From assembly GCA_029240105.1 (NCBI GenBank), contig JARBTR010000002.1, positions 124,001 through 188,000 on the forward strand: a stretch of DNA of 64,000 nt, given 5' to 3'. A program made the position numbers and the translations under genes. Of this stretch, positions 1 through 9,863 are shown one piece after another; position 1 is the first letter of the stretch; each line of letters opens with the position of its first letter. The DNA is from Caryophanales bacterium. Lineage in GTDB: Bacteria > Bacillota > Bacilli > JARBTR01. Below the pieces are notes generated by a model, which saw nothing but the letters and a program-made list of their open reading frames with translations, made no database searches and was not told where the DNA came from.

Positions 1-1
1 T

Positions 2-193
2 GTAATTGACGTTGTAACTGAAGCTTTGAAACAAGGCGAAAAAGTTCAAATTATTGGCTTTGGTAACTTCGAAGTAAGAACTCGTGCAGCTCGTAAAGGT
101 TTGAACCCTAAAACGAAGGAACAAATCGATATTCCTGCAAGTAAAGTTCCTGCATTTAAACCTGGTAAAGCTCTTAAAGACCAAGTTAAATAA
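2..193 (+). CDS. hbs: DNA-binding protein HU, C-terminal part
   Basis: This is the C-terminal 63 residues of the histone-like protein HU, which bends and compacts DNA as a dimer. The reading frame is open from the window edge and stops at 191-193; about 27 N-terminal residues lie outside the window. The visible part holds the HU signature [18 protein letters not shown], followed by the conserved [19 protein letters not shown] ending. In Bacillus, hbs stands directly before folE, as here. A strong terminator follows, so it is probably its own transcription unit. Confidence 0.96.
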   Translation, partial: VIDVVTEALKQGEKVQIIGFGNFEVRTRAARKGLNPKTKEQIDIPASKVPAFKPGKALKDQVK

Positions 194-218
194 TTTTTAC
201 ATAATACATATGTAAATA

Positions 219-256
219 GAAAACACAATTCAGAAGAATTGTGTTTTCTTTTTTTA
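219..256 (+). terminator. Rho-independent terminator after hbs
   Basis: Twelve-base arms (219-230 and 237-248) flank a six-base loop and are followed by a T-run. It separates hbs from folE. Confidence 0.9.
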
Positions 257-366
257 TAGTCTAAATTCTAACAAAACAATTACATTGTTCTTATTTTATG
301 ATATCTTTTATGTTATTGAAAACTAAAGTGTGAGATTTTTGCAGATAATTTATTGTAGGTGAAAAC

Positions 367-933
367 ATGAAAGATTTTGATCATAAGAAAATTCAATTGG
401 CTGTACGAATGATTTTGGAAGCAATTGGCGAAGATCCGGATAGAGAAGGTTTATTAGAGACTCCTGCTAGAGTAGCAAGAATGTATGAAGAAGTATTTCA
501 AGGACTAAATCAAGATCCACGTGAGCACGTAAAAACCGTGTTTAGTGAAGACCATGAGGAACTTGTGTTAGTTAAAGATATACCTTTCTTTTCTATATGT
601 GAGCACCATTTAGTTCCTTTCTTTGGAAAAGCGCATGTTGCTTATATACCTAAAAACGGAAAAGTTACAGGCTTAAGTAAGCTTGCCAGAACTGTAGAAA
701 CAATTTCAAAAAGACCTCAATTGCAAGAACGGATAACTTCAACCATTGCAAATGTTTTGATGGAAGAGTTAGAACCAAGGGGAGCAATGGTTATTTTAGA
801 AGCAGAGCACATGTGCATGACTATTCGAGGGGTGAAAAAACCAGGGACTTCAACTGTAACTTCTGCGGTTAGAGGAATTTTTGCTAAAGATGCTCGTACA
901 CGCTCTGAAGTACTTAGTCTAATAAAAAATTAA
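367..933 (+). CDS. folE: GTP cyclohydrolase I
   Basis: This enzyme converts GTP to 7,8-dihydroneopterin triphosphate, the first step of tetrahydrofolate synthesis. The 188-residue length is normal for the Bacillus enzyme (MtrA). The zinc ligands are visible as C78 and H81 in SICEHHL and C150 in EHMCMT, and the substrate-site motif [10 protein letters not shown] follows. The start is supported by AGGTG six bases upstream of ATG 367. In B. subtilis, mtrB (the TRAP regulator) follows this gene; here it is absent and hepS comes next after a small terminator. Confidence 0.97.
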   Translation: MKDFDHKKIQLAVRMILEAIGEDPDREGLLETPARVARMYEEVFQGLNQDPREHVKTVFSEDHEELVLVKDIPFFSICEHHLVPFFGKAHVAYIPKNGKVTGLSKLARTVETISKRPQLQERITSTIANVLMEELEPRGAMVILEAEHMCMTIRGVKKPGTSTVTSAVRGIFAKDARTRSEVLSLIKN

Positions 934-951
934 CCCTACAAAGGGTTTTTT
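932..951 (+). terminator. Short terminator overlapping the folE stop
   Basis: A six-base-pair stem (AACCCT/AGGGTT) with a four-base loop and a T-run begins inside the folE stop codon. It is short, so read-through into hepS is likely. A TATAAT at 954-959 could be the -10 element of a hepS promoter, but no good -35 is seen. Confidence 0.65.
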
Positions 952-984
952 GTTATAATTAAATCTTGTGAAGATGTAAATGAT

Positions 985-1578
985 ATGCGTCAGGACTATT
1001 TTGTCAAAAATATAAAAAAAAGTGAAACAAGAAATGATGTGTACAGATTGGAAATGCAAATAATAACCAACAATGTTGTAAAAATGATAGAAGAAAAGCT
1101 ATTTCACCCTTTATTAAATGAAAAAATGGCTAAGCCTATTCTAGATATTGAAAAACTTCAATTTTTTATAAAAATTTTTACTAAAGCCGGGATTTCAAAT
1201 GAGAAAATTGAGGAATTAACAACCGCAATCATGATCATGCAAATTGCTTTAGATACTCATGATATGGTAACTAATGCTGGAAATGATGAATCCACGTTGT
1301 TTAATAGACAGTTAATTATTTTAGCTGGTGACTATTACAGTGGTCTCTATTATCAAATGCTTGCTAACTTTGAAAACAAACCTCTCTTAGACAAATTATC
1401 TGAGGCAATTAAAGAAATTAATGAATGGAAAATTATTGCTCAATATGAGATTACATCTATTGAAACCTTGAAGTTGGCTAAACTAAAAATTGATACTTTG
1501 TTACTTATGAAAACTTGTGAGGCTTTAGGTGAAGTAGAATTAATTCAAGAAATAGAGCTGAACTTTAGTAGTAGATGA
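985..1578 (+). CDS. hepS: Heptaprenyl diphosphate synthase component 1, shortened
   Basis: This is the small subunit of heptaprenyl diphosphate synthase, which pairs with HepT to make the C35 side chain of menaquinone-7. The diagnostic segments are present: an ALDTHD stretch near residue 90 and NRQL..LAGDYYSGLYY. The protein is 197 residues against about 250 in B. subtilis HepS. The missing part is the C-terminal 55-60 residues, and only 22 bases separate the stop from menG, so they are not in another frame. The start is uncertain: ATG 1054 (MQIITNN) aligns better with the N-terminus of B. subtilis HepS as I remember it, and ATG 985 has no good ribosome binding site. Confidence 0.85.
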   Translation: MRQDYFVKNIKKSETRNDVYRLEMQIITNNVVKMIEEKLFHPLLNEKMAKPILDIEKLQFFIKIFTKAGISNEKIEELTTAIMIMQIALDTHDMVTNAGNDESTLFNRQLIILAGDYYSGLYYQMLANFENKPLLDKLSEAIKEINEWKIIAQYEITSIETLKLAKLKIDTLLLMKTCEALGEVELIQEIELNFSSR

Positions 1579-1600
1579 GGAATAATAAAGGAGAAAAGCA

Positions 1601-2311
1601 ATGAAAGAACGAACAAAAGCTGAAAAGGTCCACGAAGTTTTTGAGAATATTTACGAAAACTATGACAAGATGAATTCAATTATAAGCTTTAAACAGCATG
1701 TATTTTGGCGTAACAATACAATGAAGCAAATGAATGTTCAACCAGGACAATCTGCTTTAGACCTCTGTTGTGGAACCGCAGACTGGACGATTGCCATTGC
1801 AAAGAAAACTGGTAAGGGTAGTAAAGTTTTTGGTCTAGATTTTAGCGAAGGCATGCTTTCAGTAGGTAAGGAAAAGGTTAAGAAAGAAGGACTCTCCGAT
1901 ACTGTAACATTGATACACGGAAATGCTATGGAATTACCTTTCGAAAATAACACTTTTGATTATGTTACGATTGGTTTTGGATTAAGAAATGTCCCTGACT
2001 ATTTAACAGTTTTAAAAGAAATGAATCGAGTGCTAAAACCCGGTGGGATGGCTATATGTTTAGAAACATCACAACCTTCCTTACCGATTTACAAACAATT
2101 ATTTAATTTCTATTTTGGTTACATAATGCCTGTATTTGGTAAAGTATTTGCGAAAAGTTTTAACGAATATTCATGGCTGCAGGAATCGACAAAAGGTTTC
2201 GTATCAAAAAAAGAATTGGTAAAATTATTTGAAAAAGCCGGCCTTACAAATGTGACATATAAATCACATAGCGGCGGAGCAGCAGCAACTCATTACGGTT
2301 TTAAGAAATAA
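1601..2311 (+). CDS. menG: Demethylmenaquinone methyltransferase
   Basis: It methylates demethylmenaquinone with S-adenosylmethionine, the last step of menaquinone synthesis. The class I methyltransferase glycine-rich motif appears as [11 protein letters not shown], and the UbiE/MenG signature as GFGLRNVPD around residue 126; the 236-residue length fits the family. An AAAGGAG site precedes ATG 1601. It sits between hepS and hepT, the standard Bacillus menaquinone cluster. The name menH is also used in B. subtilis. Confidence 0.96.
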   Translation: MKERTKAEKVHEVFENIYENYDKMNSIISFKQHVFWRNNTMKQMNVQPGQSALDLCCGTADWTIAIAKKTGKGSKVFGLDFSEGMLSVGKEKVKKEGLSDTVTLIHGNAMELPFENNTFDYVTIGFGLRNVPDYLTVLKEMNRVLKPGGMAICLETSQPSLPIYKQLFNFYFGYIMPVFGKVFAKSFNEYSWLQESTKGFVSKKELVKLFEKAGLTNVTYKSHSGGAAATHYGFKK

Positions 2312-2350
2312 GGATAACGAATTAGATTAGAAAGAAGTAACGGTGATTAA

Positions 2351-3313
2351 ATGATAATCCCTTTATTTATTACAAAATATAAAAAAGATATTACCATCGT
2401 AGAAAAAGAACTTGAACACTTGAAAAATTCAAATTCAGCAATTGTTCGAGAATCAACTCAACATCTGTTTAAGTCAGGTGGTAAAAGAATACGACCTATT
2501 TTTGGGATGCTTTGCGCAAGATTTGGTGAGTATGATATTCATAAAATAAAATATCCTGCTTCTGTTATAGAATTAATTCACTCGGCATCCTTAGCTCATG
2601 ATGATGTCATTGATGTTGCTGACTTACGCCGTGGAGCATCAACCATTGGTTCCAAATGGAATAACCAAGTTGCGACCTATACCGGTGATTATATATTCGC
2701 TCATGCTCTTTTATTGATGTCCAAGATAGAGAATCCAATAGCACATAAAATTTTATCTAATGCTATTGTAGAGGTTTGCCTGGGAGAACTTGATCAAATA
2801 CGGGACAAATATGATTTTGATCAAAGTCTAGAGAATTACTTAAAGAGGATAGAACGCAAAACTGCGCTGCTTATTGCAATTGCAGGTCAACTTGGAGCCG
2901 TAGCTGCTGGTGTTGATGAAGCAATCCATCAGAAATTATATGACTTTGGATATAACGTAGGGATGTCGTTCCAAATTATTGACGATATACTTGATTTAAC
3001 ATCTTCAGAAAAAGATTTAGGTAAACCAGCAGGAAGCGATCTTCACCAAGGCAATGTGACATTACCTGTGCTTTATGCTATGGAAGATCCTGATCTTAAA
3101 CGAATGATTTCATCAGTACATAAAGAAATGCCGCAAAAAGAATTGTTACCCATTTTAGATCGAATTCGACAAACAGATGCCATTGATAGATCTTATAAAA
3201 TGTCTCAAGAATACCTAAAAAAAGCATTGGATATTCTAGAGTCTCTTCCAGAAAACAAACATAAAAAAAATCTCGTAGAAATTGCGAAATATCTAGGTAA
3301 ACGTAAATACTAG
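2351..3313 (+). CDS. hepT: Heptaprenyl diphosphate synthase component 2
   Basis: This is the catalytic trans-prenyltransferase subunit, which condenses isopentenyl diphosphate onto farnesyl diphosphate to give the menaquinone side chain. It shows GGKRIRP near residue 46, the first aspartate-rich motif (AHDDVID), and the second (IIDDILD) near residue 210. The 320-residue length is typical. It closes the hepS-menG-hepT unit and is followed by a terminator. Confidence 0.96.
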   Translation: MIIPLFITKYKKDITIVEKELEHLKNSNSAIVRESTQHLFKSGGKRIRPIFGMLCARFGEYDIHKIKYPASVIELIHSASLAHDDVIDVADLRRGASTIGSKWNNQVATYTGDYIFAHALLLMSKIENPIAHKILSNAIVEVCLGELDQIRDKYDFDQSLENYLKRIERKTALLIAIAGQLGAVAAGVDEAIHQKLYDFGYNVGMSFQIIDDILDLTSSEKDLGKPAGSDLHQGNVTLPVLYAMEDPDLKRMISSVHKEMPQKELLPILDRIRQTDAIDRSYKMSQEYLKKALDILESLPENKHKKNLVEIAKYLGKRKY

Positions 3314-3338
3314 AAATTATTCATTATTTTAAAAACCT

Positions 3339-3362
3339 GCGCTTGTAATAAGCGCTTTTTTT
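3339..3362 (+). terminator. Terminator after hepT
   Basis: GCGCTT (3339-3344) pairs with AAGCGC (3350-3355) across a five-base loop and is followed by seven T. Confidence 0.85.
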
Positions 3363-3526
3363 GTGTGTAAAATGATTTTAAAGATTTTAATGCACAAATC
3401 AACAAAAAAAGAGATAATCACTTTTAAATTTAGGTTTGTGGACTTTAATAGTCCATATTCTATTGTCATATGCAAAAAATTCTGGTAGGATTTTCAAGTG
3501 TCATAATTTTTATTGGGGTGAAAAAT

Positions 3527-3973
3527 ATGGAAAGAACATACTTAATGGTAAAACCAGACGGAGTTCAAAGAAACTTAGTTGGTGAAATTATTTCTCGTTT
3601 TGAGAAAAAAGGTTTCAAATTATTAGGGGCAAAATTGATGATGGTTACAGAGGAAATGGCAAAAACTCACTATGCAGAACATGCAGAAAAGCCATTCTTT
3701 GGTGAATTAGTTGGTTTCATTACAGCAGGCCCAGTTTTTGCTATGGCTTGGGAAGGTGAAAATGTAGTTGAAATCGCTCGTAAGATGATGGGTGGAACAA
3801 AGCCAGCAGACGCTGCTTCTGGAACAATTCGTGGTGACTTCGCTGCAACAATGGGTAAAAATATTATTCATGGTTCAGACTCTGTGTCAAGTGCAGAAAG
3901 AGAATTAGCTATTTTCTTCAAAGAAGGCGAACTTTTAGATTACAATAAGCGCATTGATGTTTGGGTATATTAA
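3527..3973 (+). CDS. ndk: Nucleoside diphosphate kinase
   Basis: It transfers the gamma phosphate of ATP to nucleoside diphosphates through a phospho-histidine. The active-site histidine is H115 in NIIHGSDS; the N-terminal [15 protein letters not shown] and the RGDFA segment are typical. I chose ATG 3527 because GGGGTG lies just upstream and the 148-residue product matches the family length. An in-frame ATG at 3470 would add 19 unrelated residues. Usual Bacillus order has cheR next; here aroC follows. Confidence 0.97.
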   Translation: MERTYLMVKPDGVQRNLVGEIISRFEKKGFKLLGAKLMMVTEEMAKTHYAEHAEKPFFGELVGFITAGPVFAMAWEGENVVEIARKMMGGTKPADAASGTIRGDFAATMGKNIIHGSDSVSSAERELAIFFKEGELLDYNKRIDVWVY

Positions 3974-4016
3974 ACATATACATTTGCTAAACATTTTTAG
4001 AGATACATATTAAATC

Positions 4017-4047
4017 ATGGTTTCCTTTTAAGGAAACCATTTTTTTT
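4017..4047 (+). terminator. Terminator after ndk
   Basis: Ten-base perfect arms (ATGGTTTCCT and its complement) with a TTTA loop are followed by seven T. A TATAAT at 4050-4055 directly after it may be the -10 of the aro operon promoter. Confidence 0.92.
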
Positions 4048-4090
4048 GCTATAATCATTTCATCCCATTTAAGAAGAGAGTTGGCATTAT

Positions 4091-5263
4091 ATGAGATTTT
4101 TAACTGCAGGTGAGTCACACGGACCAAAGTTAACAGCTATTATAGAGGGACTTCCGGCGGGACTGAAAGTACTTAAAGAAGATATTGACTTACAACTTGA
4201 AAGACGCCAAAAAGGTTATGGACGTGGACATCGTATGGCAATTGAAACTGATAAAGTAGAAATTACATCAGGCATACGACATGGACGTACAATTGGTTCT
4301 CCAGTGACTCTAACGGTAGAAAATAAAGATTGGACTCATTGGACTAAAATAATGAATATTGGGCTTGAAGATTTTGAATTATCAGATGAAATGCAAAGAA
4401 AAATAACCCGTCCAAGACCAGGACATGCAGATTTAGTAGGTGGTATAAAGTACGGACATCGTGATATGCGTAACGTTTTAGAGCGTTCATCAGCAAGAGA
4501 AACGACAATGCGTGTAGCAATTGGTGCAATTGCTAAGAACTTACTACAAGAACTTGGAATTACAGTCTACTCCCATGTTGTTGAAATTGGTGGTGTTAAA
4601 TCAAAGTTACCGTTTGAAGGAGACTATGAAAGTCTTGGTGAAATAGCTGAAAACTCACCAGTACGCTGTATTGATGTGGAATCAGAAAAAAGAATGATGT
4701 TGACCATAGACGATGCAAAAGCGAATGGTGACACCGTTGGAGGCATTGTTGAGGTCATAGTTACAGGACTTCCATCTGGAGTTGGAAGTTATGTACACTA
4801 TGATCGTAAAATTGATACAAAGATTGCAGCAGCAATTATGAGCATCCAAGCATTTAAGGGTGTAGAGTTTGGAATTGGTTTTGAAATGGCTCATCTTCCT
4901 GGTAGTCAAGTTCATGATGAAATTTTATGGAATGTTAATAATGGCTATACTAGACGGACGAATCGTTTAGGTGGAGTAGAAGGTGGTATGACTACAGGGA
5001 TGCCTTTAATAGTGCGTGCCGTAATGAAACCCATTTCAACGCTATATAAGCCGCTTCAATCGGTAGATATAGACACTAAAGAAGTTTACACTGCAAATAT
5101 AGAACGTTCAGATACATGTGCGGTTCCTGCAGCAGCAATGATTGCTGAAAATGTCGTTGCATGGGAACTAGCAGTGGCGATTGTAGAACAGTTTTATTCG
5201 GATACAATGGATTCACTAAAAAATTCTGTTGAGCTGCAAAGAAAAGTTGCGAGGGAATTTTAA
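4091..5263 (+). CDS. aroC: Chorismate synthase
   Basis: It converts 5-enolpyruvylshikimate 3-phosphate to chorismate using reduced FMN; it is called aroF in B. subtilis. Signatures include GESHGP at residues 7-12, the long conserved stretch [13 protein letters not shown], and [12 protein letters not shown]. The 390-residue length is standard. A purine-rich AAGAAGAGAG lies upstream of ATG 4091. Its stop overlaps the aroB start by one base (TAATG), so the two are translationally coupled. Confidence 0.97.
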   Translation: MRFLTAGESHGPKLTAIIEGLPAGLKVLKEDIDLQLERRQKGYGRGHRMAIETDKVEITSGIRHGRTIGSPVTLTVENKDWTHWTKIMNIGLEDFELSDEMQRKITRPRPGHADLVGGIKYGHRDMRNVLERSSARETTMRVAIGAIAKNLLQELGITVYSHVVEIGGVKSKLPFEGDYESLGEIAENSPVRCIDVESEKRMMLTIDDAKANGDTVGGIVEVIVTGLPSGVGSYVHYDRKIDTKIAAAIMSIQAFKGVEFGIGFEMAHLPGSQVHDEILWNVNNGYTRRTNRLGGVEGGMTTGMPLIVRAVMKPISTLYKPLQSVDIDTKEVYTANIERSDTCAVPAAAMIAENVVAWELAVAIVEQFYSDTMDSLKNSVELQRKVAREF

Positions 5264-6366
5264 TGAAAGAATTAGTTATCCAAACAAGTTCAAAAAGTTA
5301 TCCCGTTTATGTTGGAGATAATGGTATTTCAGCGTTATCGTATTTCTGTAAATTAAAAATGAACCAATCCAATCCAATCTTGCTTATTACTGACAGAAAT
5401 ATTCCAAACAACTACGTTGATGATGTGGTTTCATGTCTTCGTTCCGAAGGTTTTAATGTGTCCGTTTTTAAAGTTCCATCAGGGGAAGGCGCAAAGCAGT
5501 TTGAAGTCTATCAAGAATGTATAACTTTTTGCATCAAAAAGGAATTAAATAGACAAAGCTTGATTATTGCATTTGGCGGTGGAGTTGTTGGAGATTTAGC
5601 TGGATTTGTCGCAGCTACCTACTTAAGAGGAGTCCGTTATTTACAAATGCCCACAACTTTACTAGCACATGATAGTGCAATAGGTGGAAAGGTTGCAATC
5701 AATCATCCACTTGGGAAGAATTTGATAGGTGCATTTCATCAACCAGAAACCGTCATTTTTCATTTGCCATTTTTAGATACTTTACCGGAAAGAGAACTCC
5801 TTTCTGGCTTTGCTGAAATCATAAAGGAAGCATTAATTGGAGATGCAAAACTATTAAAAAATATAATGCTAGAAGTAGGTAAAATTAAAGATATTCATAC
5901 ATCAAGTCTTGAAGACTGGATTTGTTCTGCTATGAAGGTCAAATCAAAAATTGTGGCTGAAGATGAGAAAGAAAATGGGGTACGAGCATTTTTGAACTTT
6001 GGCCATACTCTAGGACATGCTATTGAGGGCGCACAGAAGATAAATTCCAGATCTCATGGTGAATGTGTCGCAATCGGCGTTCTTTTTGCACTAAGACTAA
6101 GTATGGAATTAACAAGGTTGCATTTTGATATTACTGAATTTGAAAATTGGCTTAAAAGTTTAGGGTATTTGAAATTACAAAAAGATGAATTTACTAAGCA
6201 TGAATTAATTGAATTTTTAAAAAGAGATAAAAAAGTACAGAATGGAAAAGTAGATTTTGTTTTATTACAAAAAATAGGGAAACCAATGATAAAAGAACTA
6301 GATTTTGATTACTTGGAAGATAAGATTGGAGAATTTCTTGATGAAATTGGATTTTACGAATCGTAG
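5263..6366 (+). CDS. aroB: 3-dehydroquinate synthase
   Basis: This NAD- and metal-dependent enzyme makes 3-dehydroquinate from DAHP, the second shikimate step. The NAD-binding GGGVVGDLAGFVAATYLRG, the HDSAIGGKVAIN active-site region, and the metal-ligand segment FGHTLGHAIE are all visible; the 367-residue length fits. It overlaps aroC by one base and aroA by 26 bases. In B. subtilis aroH and the trp operon follow; they are missing here. Confidence 0.96.
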   Translation: MKELVIQTSSKSYPVYVGDNGISALSYFCKLKMNQSNPILLITDRNIPNNYVDDVVSCLRSEGFNVSVFKVPSGEGAKQFEVYQECITFCIKKELNRQSLIIAFGGGVVGDLAGFVAATYLRGVRYLQMPTTLLAHDSAIGGKVAINHPLGKNLIGAFHQPETVIFHLPFLDTLPERELLSGFAEIIKEALIGDAKLLKNIMLEVGKIKDIHTSSLEDWICSAMKVKSKIVAEDEKENGVRAFLNFGHTLGHAIEGAQKINSRSHGECVAIGVLFALRLSMELTRLHFDITEFENWLKSLGYLKLQKDEFTKHELIEFLKRDKKVQNGKVDFVLLQKIGKPMIKELDFDYLEDKIGEFLDEIGFYES

Positions 6367-7618
6367 TTTAAACTGTGATATCGAAGTTCCGGGAGATAAA
6401 TCAATCTCACATCGTGCTATTATGTTTGGTGCGATTGCTCATGGTGACACGCATATTAAGGGGTTTCTATATAGTGAAGACTGCAAAAGTACCTTGTCCT
6501 GCTTTAGACAACTTGGAGTTGAAATCAAAGAATTAGAAAATGAAATCATTGTTCATGGTAAGGGTATTCAGGGGCTAAAGAAACCATTGGAGCATTTAGA
6601 CGTTGGTAATTCAGGTACAACCATTCGTTTAATGTCAGGGTTACTGGCAGGGTCTGCTATTTCAGCAACGCTTTTTGGAGATGCTTCGATAGCAAAAAGA
6701 CCAATGGCAAGAGTAATAAAACCATTATCCGAAATGGGTGCAAACATTAAGGGGAGCATAGATGGTAATTATGCACCTATAAAAGTTACCGGAACGCAAC
6801 TTAAAGGAATTACATATAAAATGCCAATTGCGAGTGCACAAGTAAAGTCAGCTATTTTACTCGCTGGAATTCATGCTGAAGGAGAAACGAGAGTTATTGA
6901 ACCAAATCCTTCTCGGGATCATACAGAGCGTTTTTTGAGAGCCTTTGGTGGTGCTATTTTTACTGAAAATAATGAAATCGTTATAAAAGGGAACCAACAA
7001 TTACATGGTCAACTCTTACATATACCAGGTGACATATCTTCTGCTGCATTTTGGATGGTGGCAGCAGCTATTACGCCCGGAAGTGAAGTGAAACTATTAA
7101 AAGTTGGTCTAAATCCAACACGAACTGGCATTATTGATGTCATGAAAGAAATGGGATCAGATATAGAAATTGAGGAATTAGAAAGTACTGGAGAACCATA
7201 TGGAAATATCATTGTAAGGTACTCTAATCTTCGAGGAACAGTCATAGATGGTGAACTGATCACAAGATTAATTGATGAAATACCAATTATTGCTCTACTT
7301 GCAACCCAAGCACTGGGGCAAACAACGATCCGTAACGCTGAAGAACTTCGAGTTAAGGAAACTGACCGAATCGCTGCAACCTCTGAACAACTGAGCCTAC
7401 TGGGTGCAAATATTATTCCTACTAAAGATGGACTGATAATAAAAGGTGGAAGTAAGTTATTTGGAGCAGAAGTGGATTCGTGTGGTGATCACCGAATTGG
7501 GATGATGCTTGCAGTATCAGCACTAGTTACAGATGGCCCTGTAATTTTAAATAACGCTGATGCAATAGCAGTATCATACCCAACTTTTATAAATGATTTA
7601 AATAAAAATTTGTGTTAG
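6341..7618 (+). CDS. aroA: 3-phosphoshikimate 1-carboxyvinyltransferase (EPSP synthase)
   Basis: It joins shikimate 3-phosphate and phosphoenolpyruvate to form EPSP. Motifs in order: PGDKSISHR, GNSGTTIRL, the SAQVKSAILLAG stretch, DEIPI, KETDRIA and GDHRIGMM. The SAQ.KSA pattern is the kind seen in class II (Bacillus/CP4-like) enzymes rather than the E. coli class. I placed the start at ATG 6341 (425 residues) because GGAG lies nine bases upstream inside the aroB end; a start at 6305 would add an unrelated extension. This gene is aroE in B. subtilis naming. Confidence 0.95.
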   Translation: MKLDFTNRSLNCDIEVPGDKSISHRAIMFGAIAHGDTHIKGFLYSEDCKSTLSCFRQLGVEIKELENEIIVHGKGIQGLKKPLEHLDVGNSGTTIRLMSGLLAGSAISATLFGDASIAKRPMARVIKPLSEMGANIKGSIDGNYAPIKVTGTQLKGITYKMPIASAQVKSAILLAGIHAEGETRVIEPNPSRDHTERFLRAFGGAIFTENNEIVIKGNQQLHGQLLHIPGDISSAAFWMVAAAITPGSEVKLLKVGLNPTRTGIIDVMKEMGSDIEIEELESTGEPYGNIIVRYSNLRGTVIDGELITRLIDEIPIIALLATQALGQTTIRNAEELRVKETDRIAATSEQLSLLGANIIPTKDGLIIKGGSKLFGAEVDSCGDHRIGMMLAVSALVTDGPVILNNADAIAVSYPTFINDLNKNLC

Positions 7619-7653
7619 TAATAAACGTCGAGTCATGGAAAGAATGGTACTTT

Positions 7654-8895
7654 ATGAATATTGAAATGATACGAAGATCAGTCAACAGTGGTGATCTTAA
7701 TGAACTCCAGTCTGCGGTTAGTATGTTGATAGCAAATGAGGATTCAAATGAAATTTTTGTAGCAGCAGAAGAATTATCAACTTATGGATTTCTTGAGGAA
7801 GCACAGGTTCTTTATGAAGAAATACTCGAGAGACATCCTGAGGAAAAAATTCTATATGTGAATTTAGCAGAAATTTTACTTGAATTATCACAAGAGGAAG
7901 TAGCACTGAATTTGTTGGAGAATGTTGTTGAGGGTGACGAACTTTATCCAAGTGCATTAATTCTGATGGCAGATTGTTACGAAAGTATTGGCTTAACAGA
8001 AGTTAGTGAAGAGAAGCTATTAAAGGCAAAATCTATACTACCTAATGATCCTGTGACCTCTTTTGCATTAGCTGAAATCTATTTTGCTCATGGCAATATA
8101 AATAAGTCTCTTGATTTGTATATGTCTATTACATTAGAAAATATAAATGGGATTTCGATAGCTAATCGTATTGGTAATTGTTTAGTAATTCTAGGACGTT
8201 TTGAAGAATCACTGATGTACTTTGAAAAAGCTGAAAAGAATGTCAAAGAGATTAATTTTTACTTTGAATACGGACTTGCAGCATATAGTTCAGAAAACTA
8301 TGAATTGGCTATCCGTCAATTTAAAAAATTGTTAGAAATGGATCAAGAATATCAGTCAGCTTATCTGTATCTTTCAAAGTGTTATGAAAAAACAGAAGAT
8401 TTTAATCTAGCCATTCTAACTGCAAAAAAAGGTCTAGAACTTGATGAGTATCAGAAGGAACTAAGATATTACTTGGCTCAATTATATATTCTAAAAAATG
8501 ATTTAGATCAATCTGTAAAAATTTTGCAAGAAACAATCGCTATTGATCCTACTTACCTTGAAGCTGTATTGACATTGGCTAAGCTATATATTCAGTTAGA
8601 GGACTATGCTCTGGCTGTAGACTTGATAGAAGAGATTCAAAAAGAGAATGAAGAAGACCCACAGTTTGCATGGATTCTTGCATCTTCATACAATGGACTT
8701 GAAAATTTTAAAAAGGCAGAAAAATACTACAGAGAAGCTAAAACTCTCTTTTCCGACAATGTAGAATTTCTGGAAGAATACGCTGAATTTCTAATAGAAG
8801 AAGGAAAAAGGGATGATGCGAAGGAAGTTATAATAAACCTATTAAAAATAGATCCAACAAACGAATCTTATCTTGAAGCAATAGATAGAATCTAG
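7654..8895 (+). CDS. TPR-repeat protein, YpiA-like
   Basis: This 413-residue soluble protein consists almost wholly of tetratricopeptide repeats (for example ALILMADCYESIGL, YFEYGLAAYSSENYELA, AYLYLSKCYEKTEDF), which form a helical scaffold for protein contacts. Position directly after aroA and length both match B. subtilis YpiA (about 423 residues), whose role is unknown to me. I chose ATG 7654, with GGAAAG upstream, over the in-frame upstream codon at 7612. The qcrABC cytochrome bc genes that usually follow in this neighbourhood are absent. Confidence 0.85.
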   Translation: MNIEMIRRSVNSGDLNELQSAVSMLIANEDSNEIFVAAEELSTYGFLEEAQVLYEEILERHPEEKILYVNLAEILLELSQEEVALNLLENVVEGDELYPSALILMADCYESIGLTEVSEEKLLKAKSILPNDPVTSFALAEIYFAHGNINKSLDLYMSITLENINGISIANRIGNCLVILGRFEESLMYFEKAEKNVKEINFYFEYGLAAYSSENYELAIRQFKKLLEMDQEYQSAYLYLSKCYEKTEDFNLAILTAKKGLELDEYQKELRYYLAQLYILKNDLDQSVKILQETIAIDPTYLEAVLTLAKLYIQLEDYALAVDLIEEIQKENEEDPQFAWILASSYNGLENFKKAEKYYREAKTLFSDNVEFLEEYAEFLIEEGKRDDAKEVIINLLKIDPTNESYLEAIDRI

Positions 8896-8909
8896 ATTTT
8901 ATTTTTTTA

Positions 8910-8962
8910 GAAACCTTGAGAATGAAACACGTAATAGTGATTCACTTTCAAGGTTCTTTTTA
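8910..8962 (+). terminator. Probable terminator after the TPR gene
   Basis: AACCTTGA (8912-8919) pairs with TCAAGGTT (8948-8955), with a long imperfect inner stem and a short T-run after it. Confidence 0.65.
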
Positions 8963-9043
8963 ATTCAAAATAAGTTTAGATTCTAATCTTGTCCTGTCCA
9001 TCATAATTTAAACTAGAGGAATAGGTTTATTGGGGGGAAGGAC

Positions 9044-9838
9044 TTGAAGCAATTTATTGTAAAATTAATTATCATAATTGTAGTTATGTTTAATATTCCA
9101 ACTATCATGTTCGCATCTAGCACATCTCCAATAAGTAAGCTAGATGACATCATAGATCAAACATTACGACTCGTTGCAGTCGGGAAAAATGCTGAAGCAG
9201 AAAAACTCATGTTGCAGTTCGATAAGGAATTTAAATCTTATTCTAATGCGAATAAACAACTTTCTGAGAATGAATTTTTAATTATTTCAAAAGCACAACA
9301 AGAATCAATTGAAGTTTTCAAGAACTCGGCAGAAAGTAAGGAACTTCACAACAAAGTGACTTCCCTAAGACTTGCAGTTGATGCACTTGAAGATAACGGA
9401 AAACCGTTGTGGTTAGAAATGAAAGAGCCAATCAATATAACAATTAAAAACATTGAAAAGGCAATAGATAACAAAGATTATGACCAATACAATTTTTACT
9501 TTAACTTGTTGTTAACTCAGTACCAAAAAATTGTCCCAGCGATGAAGTTAGACGTAGAAAAGTCTACTTTCCAATCAATTGATCAAAAAATTCAAGGTAT
9601 TGAGGCTTCTAGAAGACAAATTTTTCTTGATGATTCAAGCCATTCACAAATTATTGAGTTAAAAACTGAGTTGAATGGTGTATTCCAGACTGTTTTAATT
9701 GAATCGACTGAACCATCTTTAATTTGGGTCATTTCGACTACTGGAGGTATTATTTTAATAACGCTTTCTTATGTAGGCTGGAGAAAATATGCGGCTGAAA
9801 AAAAAGAAGCAGATAAAAGAACAAAAAAAATTTCCTGA
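9044..9838 (+). CDS. ypjB: Sporulation protein YpjB-like
   Basis: The 264-residue protein has an N-terminal signal/membrane segment (residues 5-24), a helical extracytoplasmic domain, and a C-terminal membrane segment near residues 228-246 followed by a Lys/Glu-rich tail. Size, topology and gene position match B. subtilis YpjB, annotated as a sporulation protein; its biochemical role is not known to me. It starts with TTG at 9044, preceded by a very strong TGGGGGGAAGGA ribosome binding site. Confidence 0.8.
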   Translation: MKQFIVKLIIIIVVMFNIPTIMFASSTSPISKLDDIIDQTLRLVAVGKNAEAEKLMLQFDKEFKSYSNANKQLSENEFLIISKAQQESIEVFKNSAESKELHNKVTSLRLAVDALEDNGKPLWLEMKEPINITIKNIEKAIDNKDYDQYNFYFNLLLTQYQKIVPAMKLDVEKSTFQSIDQKIQGIEASRRQIFLDDSSHSQIIELKTELNGVFQTVLIESTEPSLIWVISTTGGIILITLSYVGWRKYAAEKKEADKRTKKIS

Positions 9839-9863
9839 AACTTTATTAAATAATTTTCGTATT

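Noticed and set aside
3470-3526. Longer ndk start
   Set aside because: The extra 19 residues have no homology in the family, and the ribosome binding site is just before ATG 3527.
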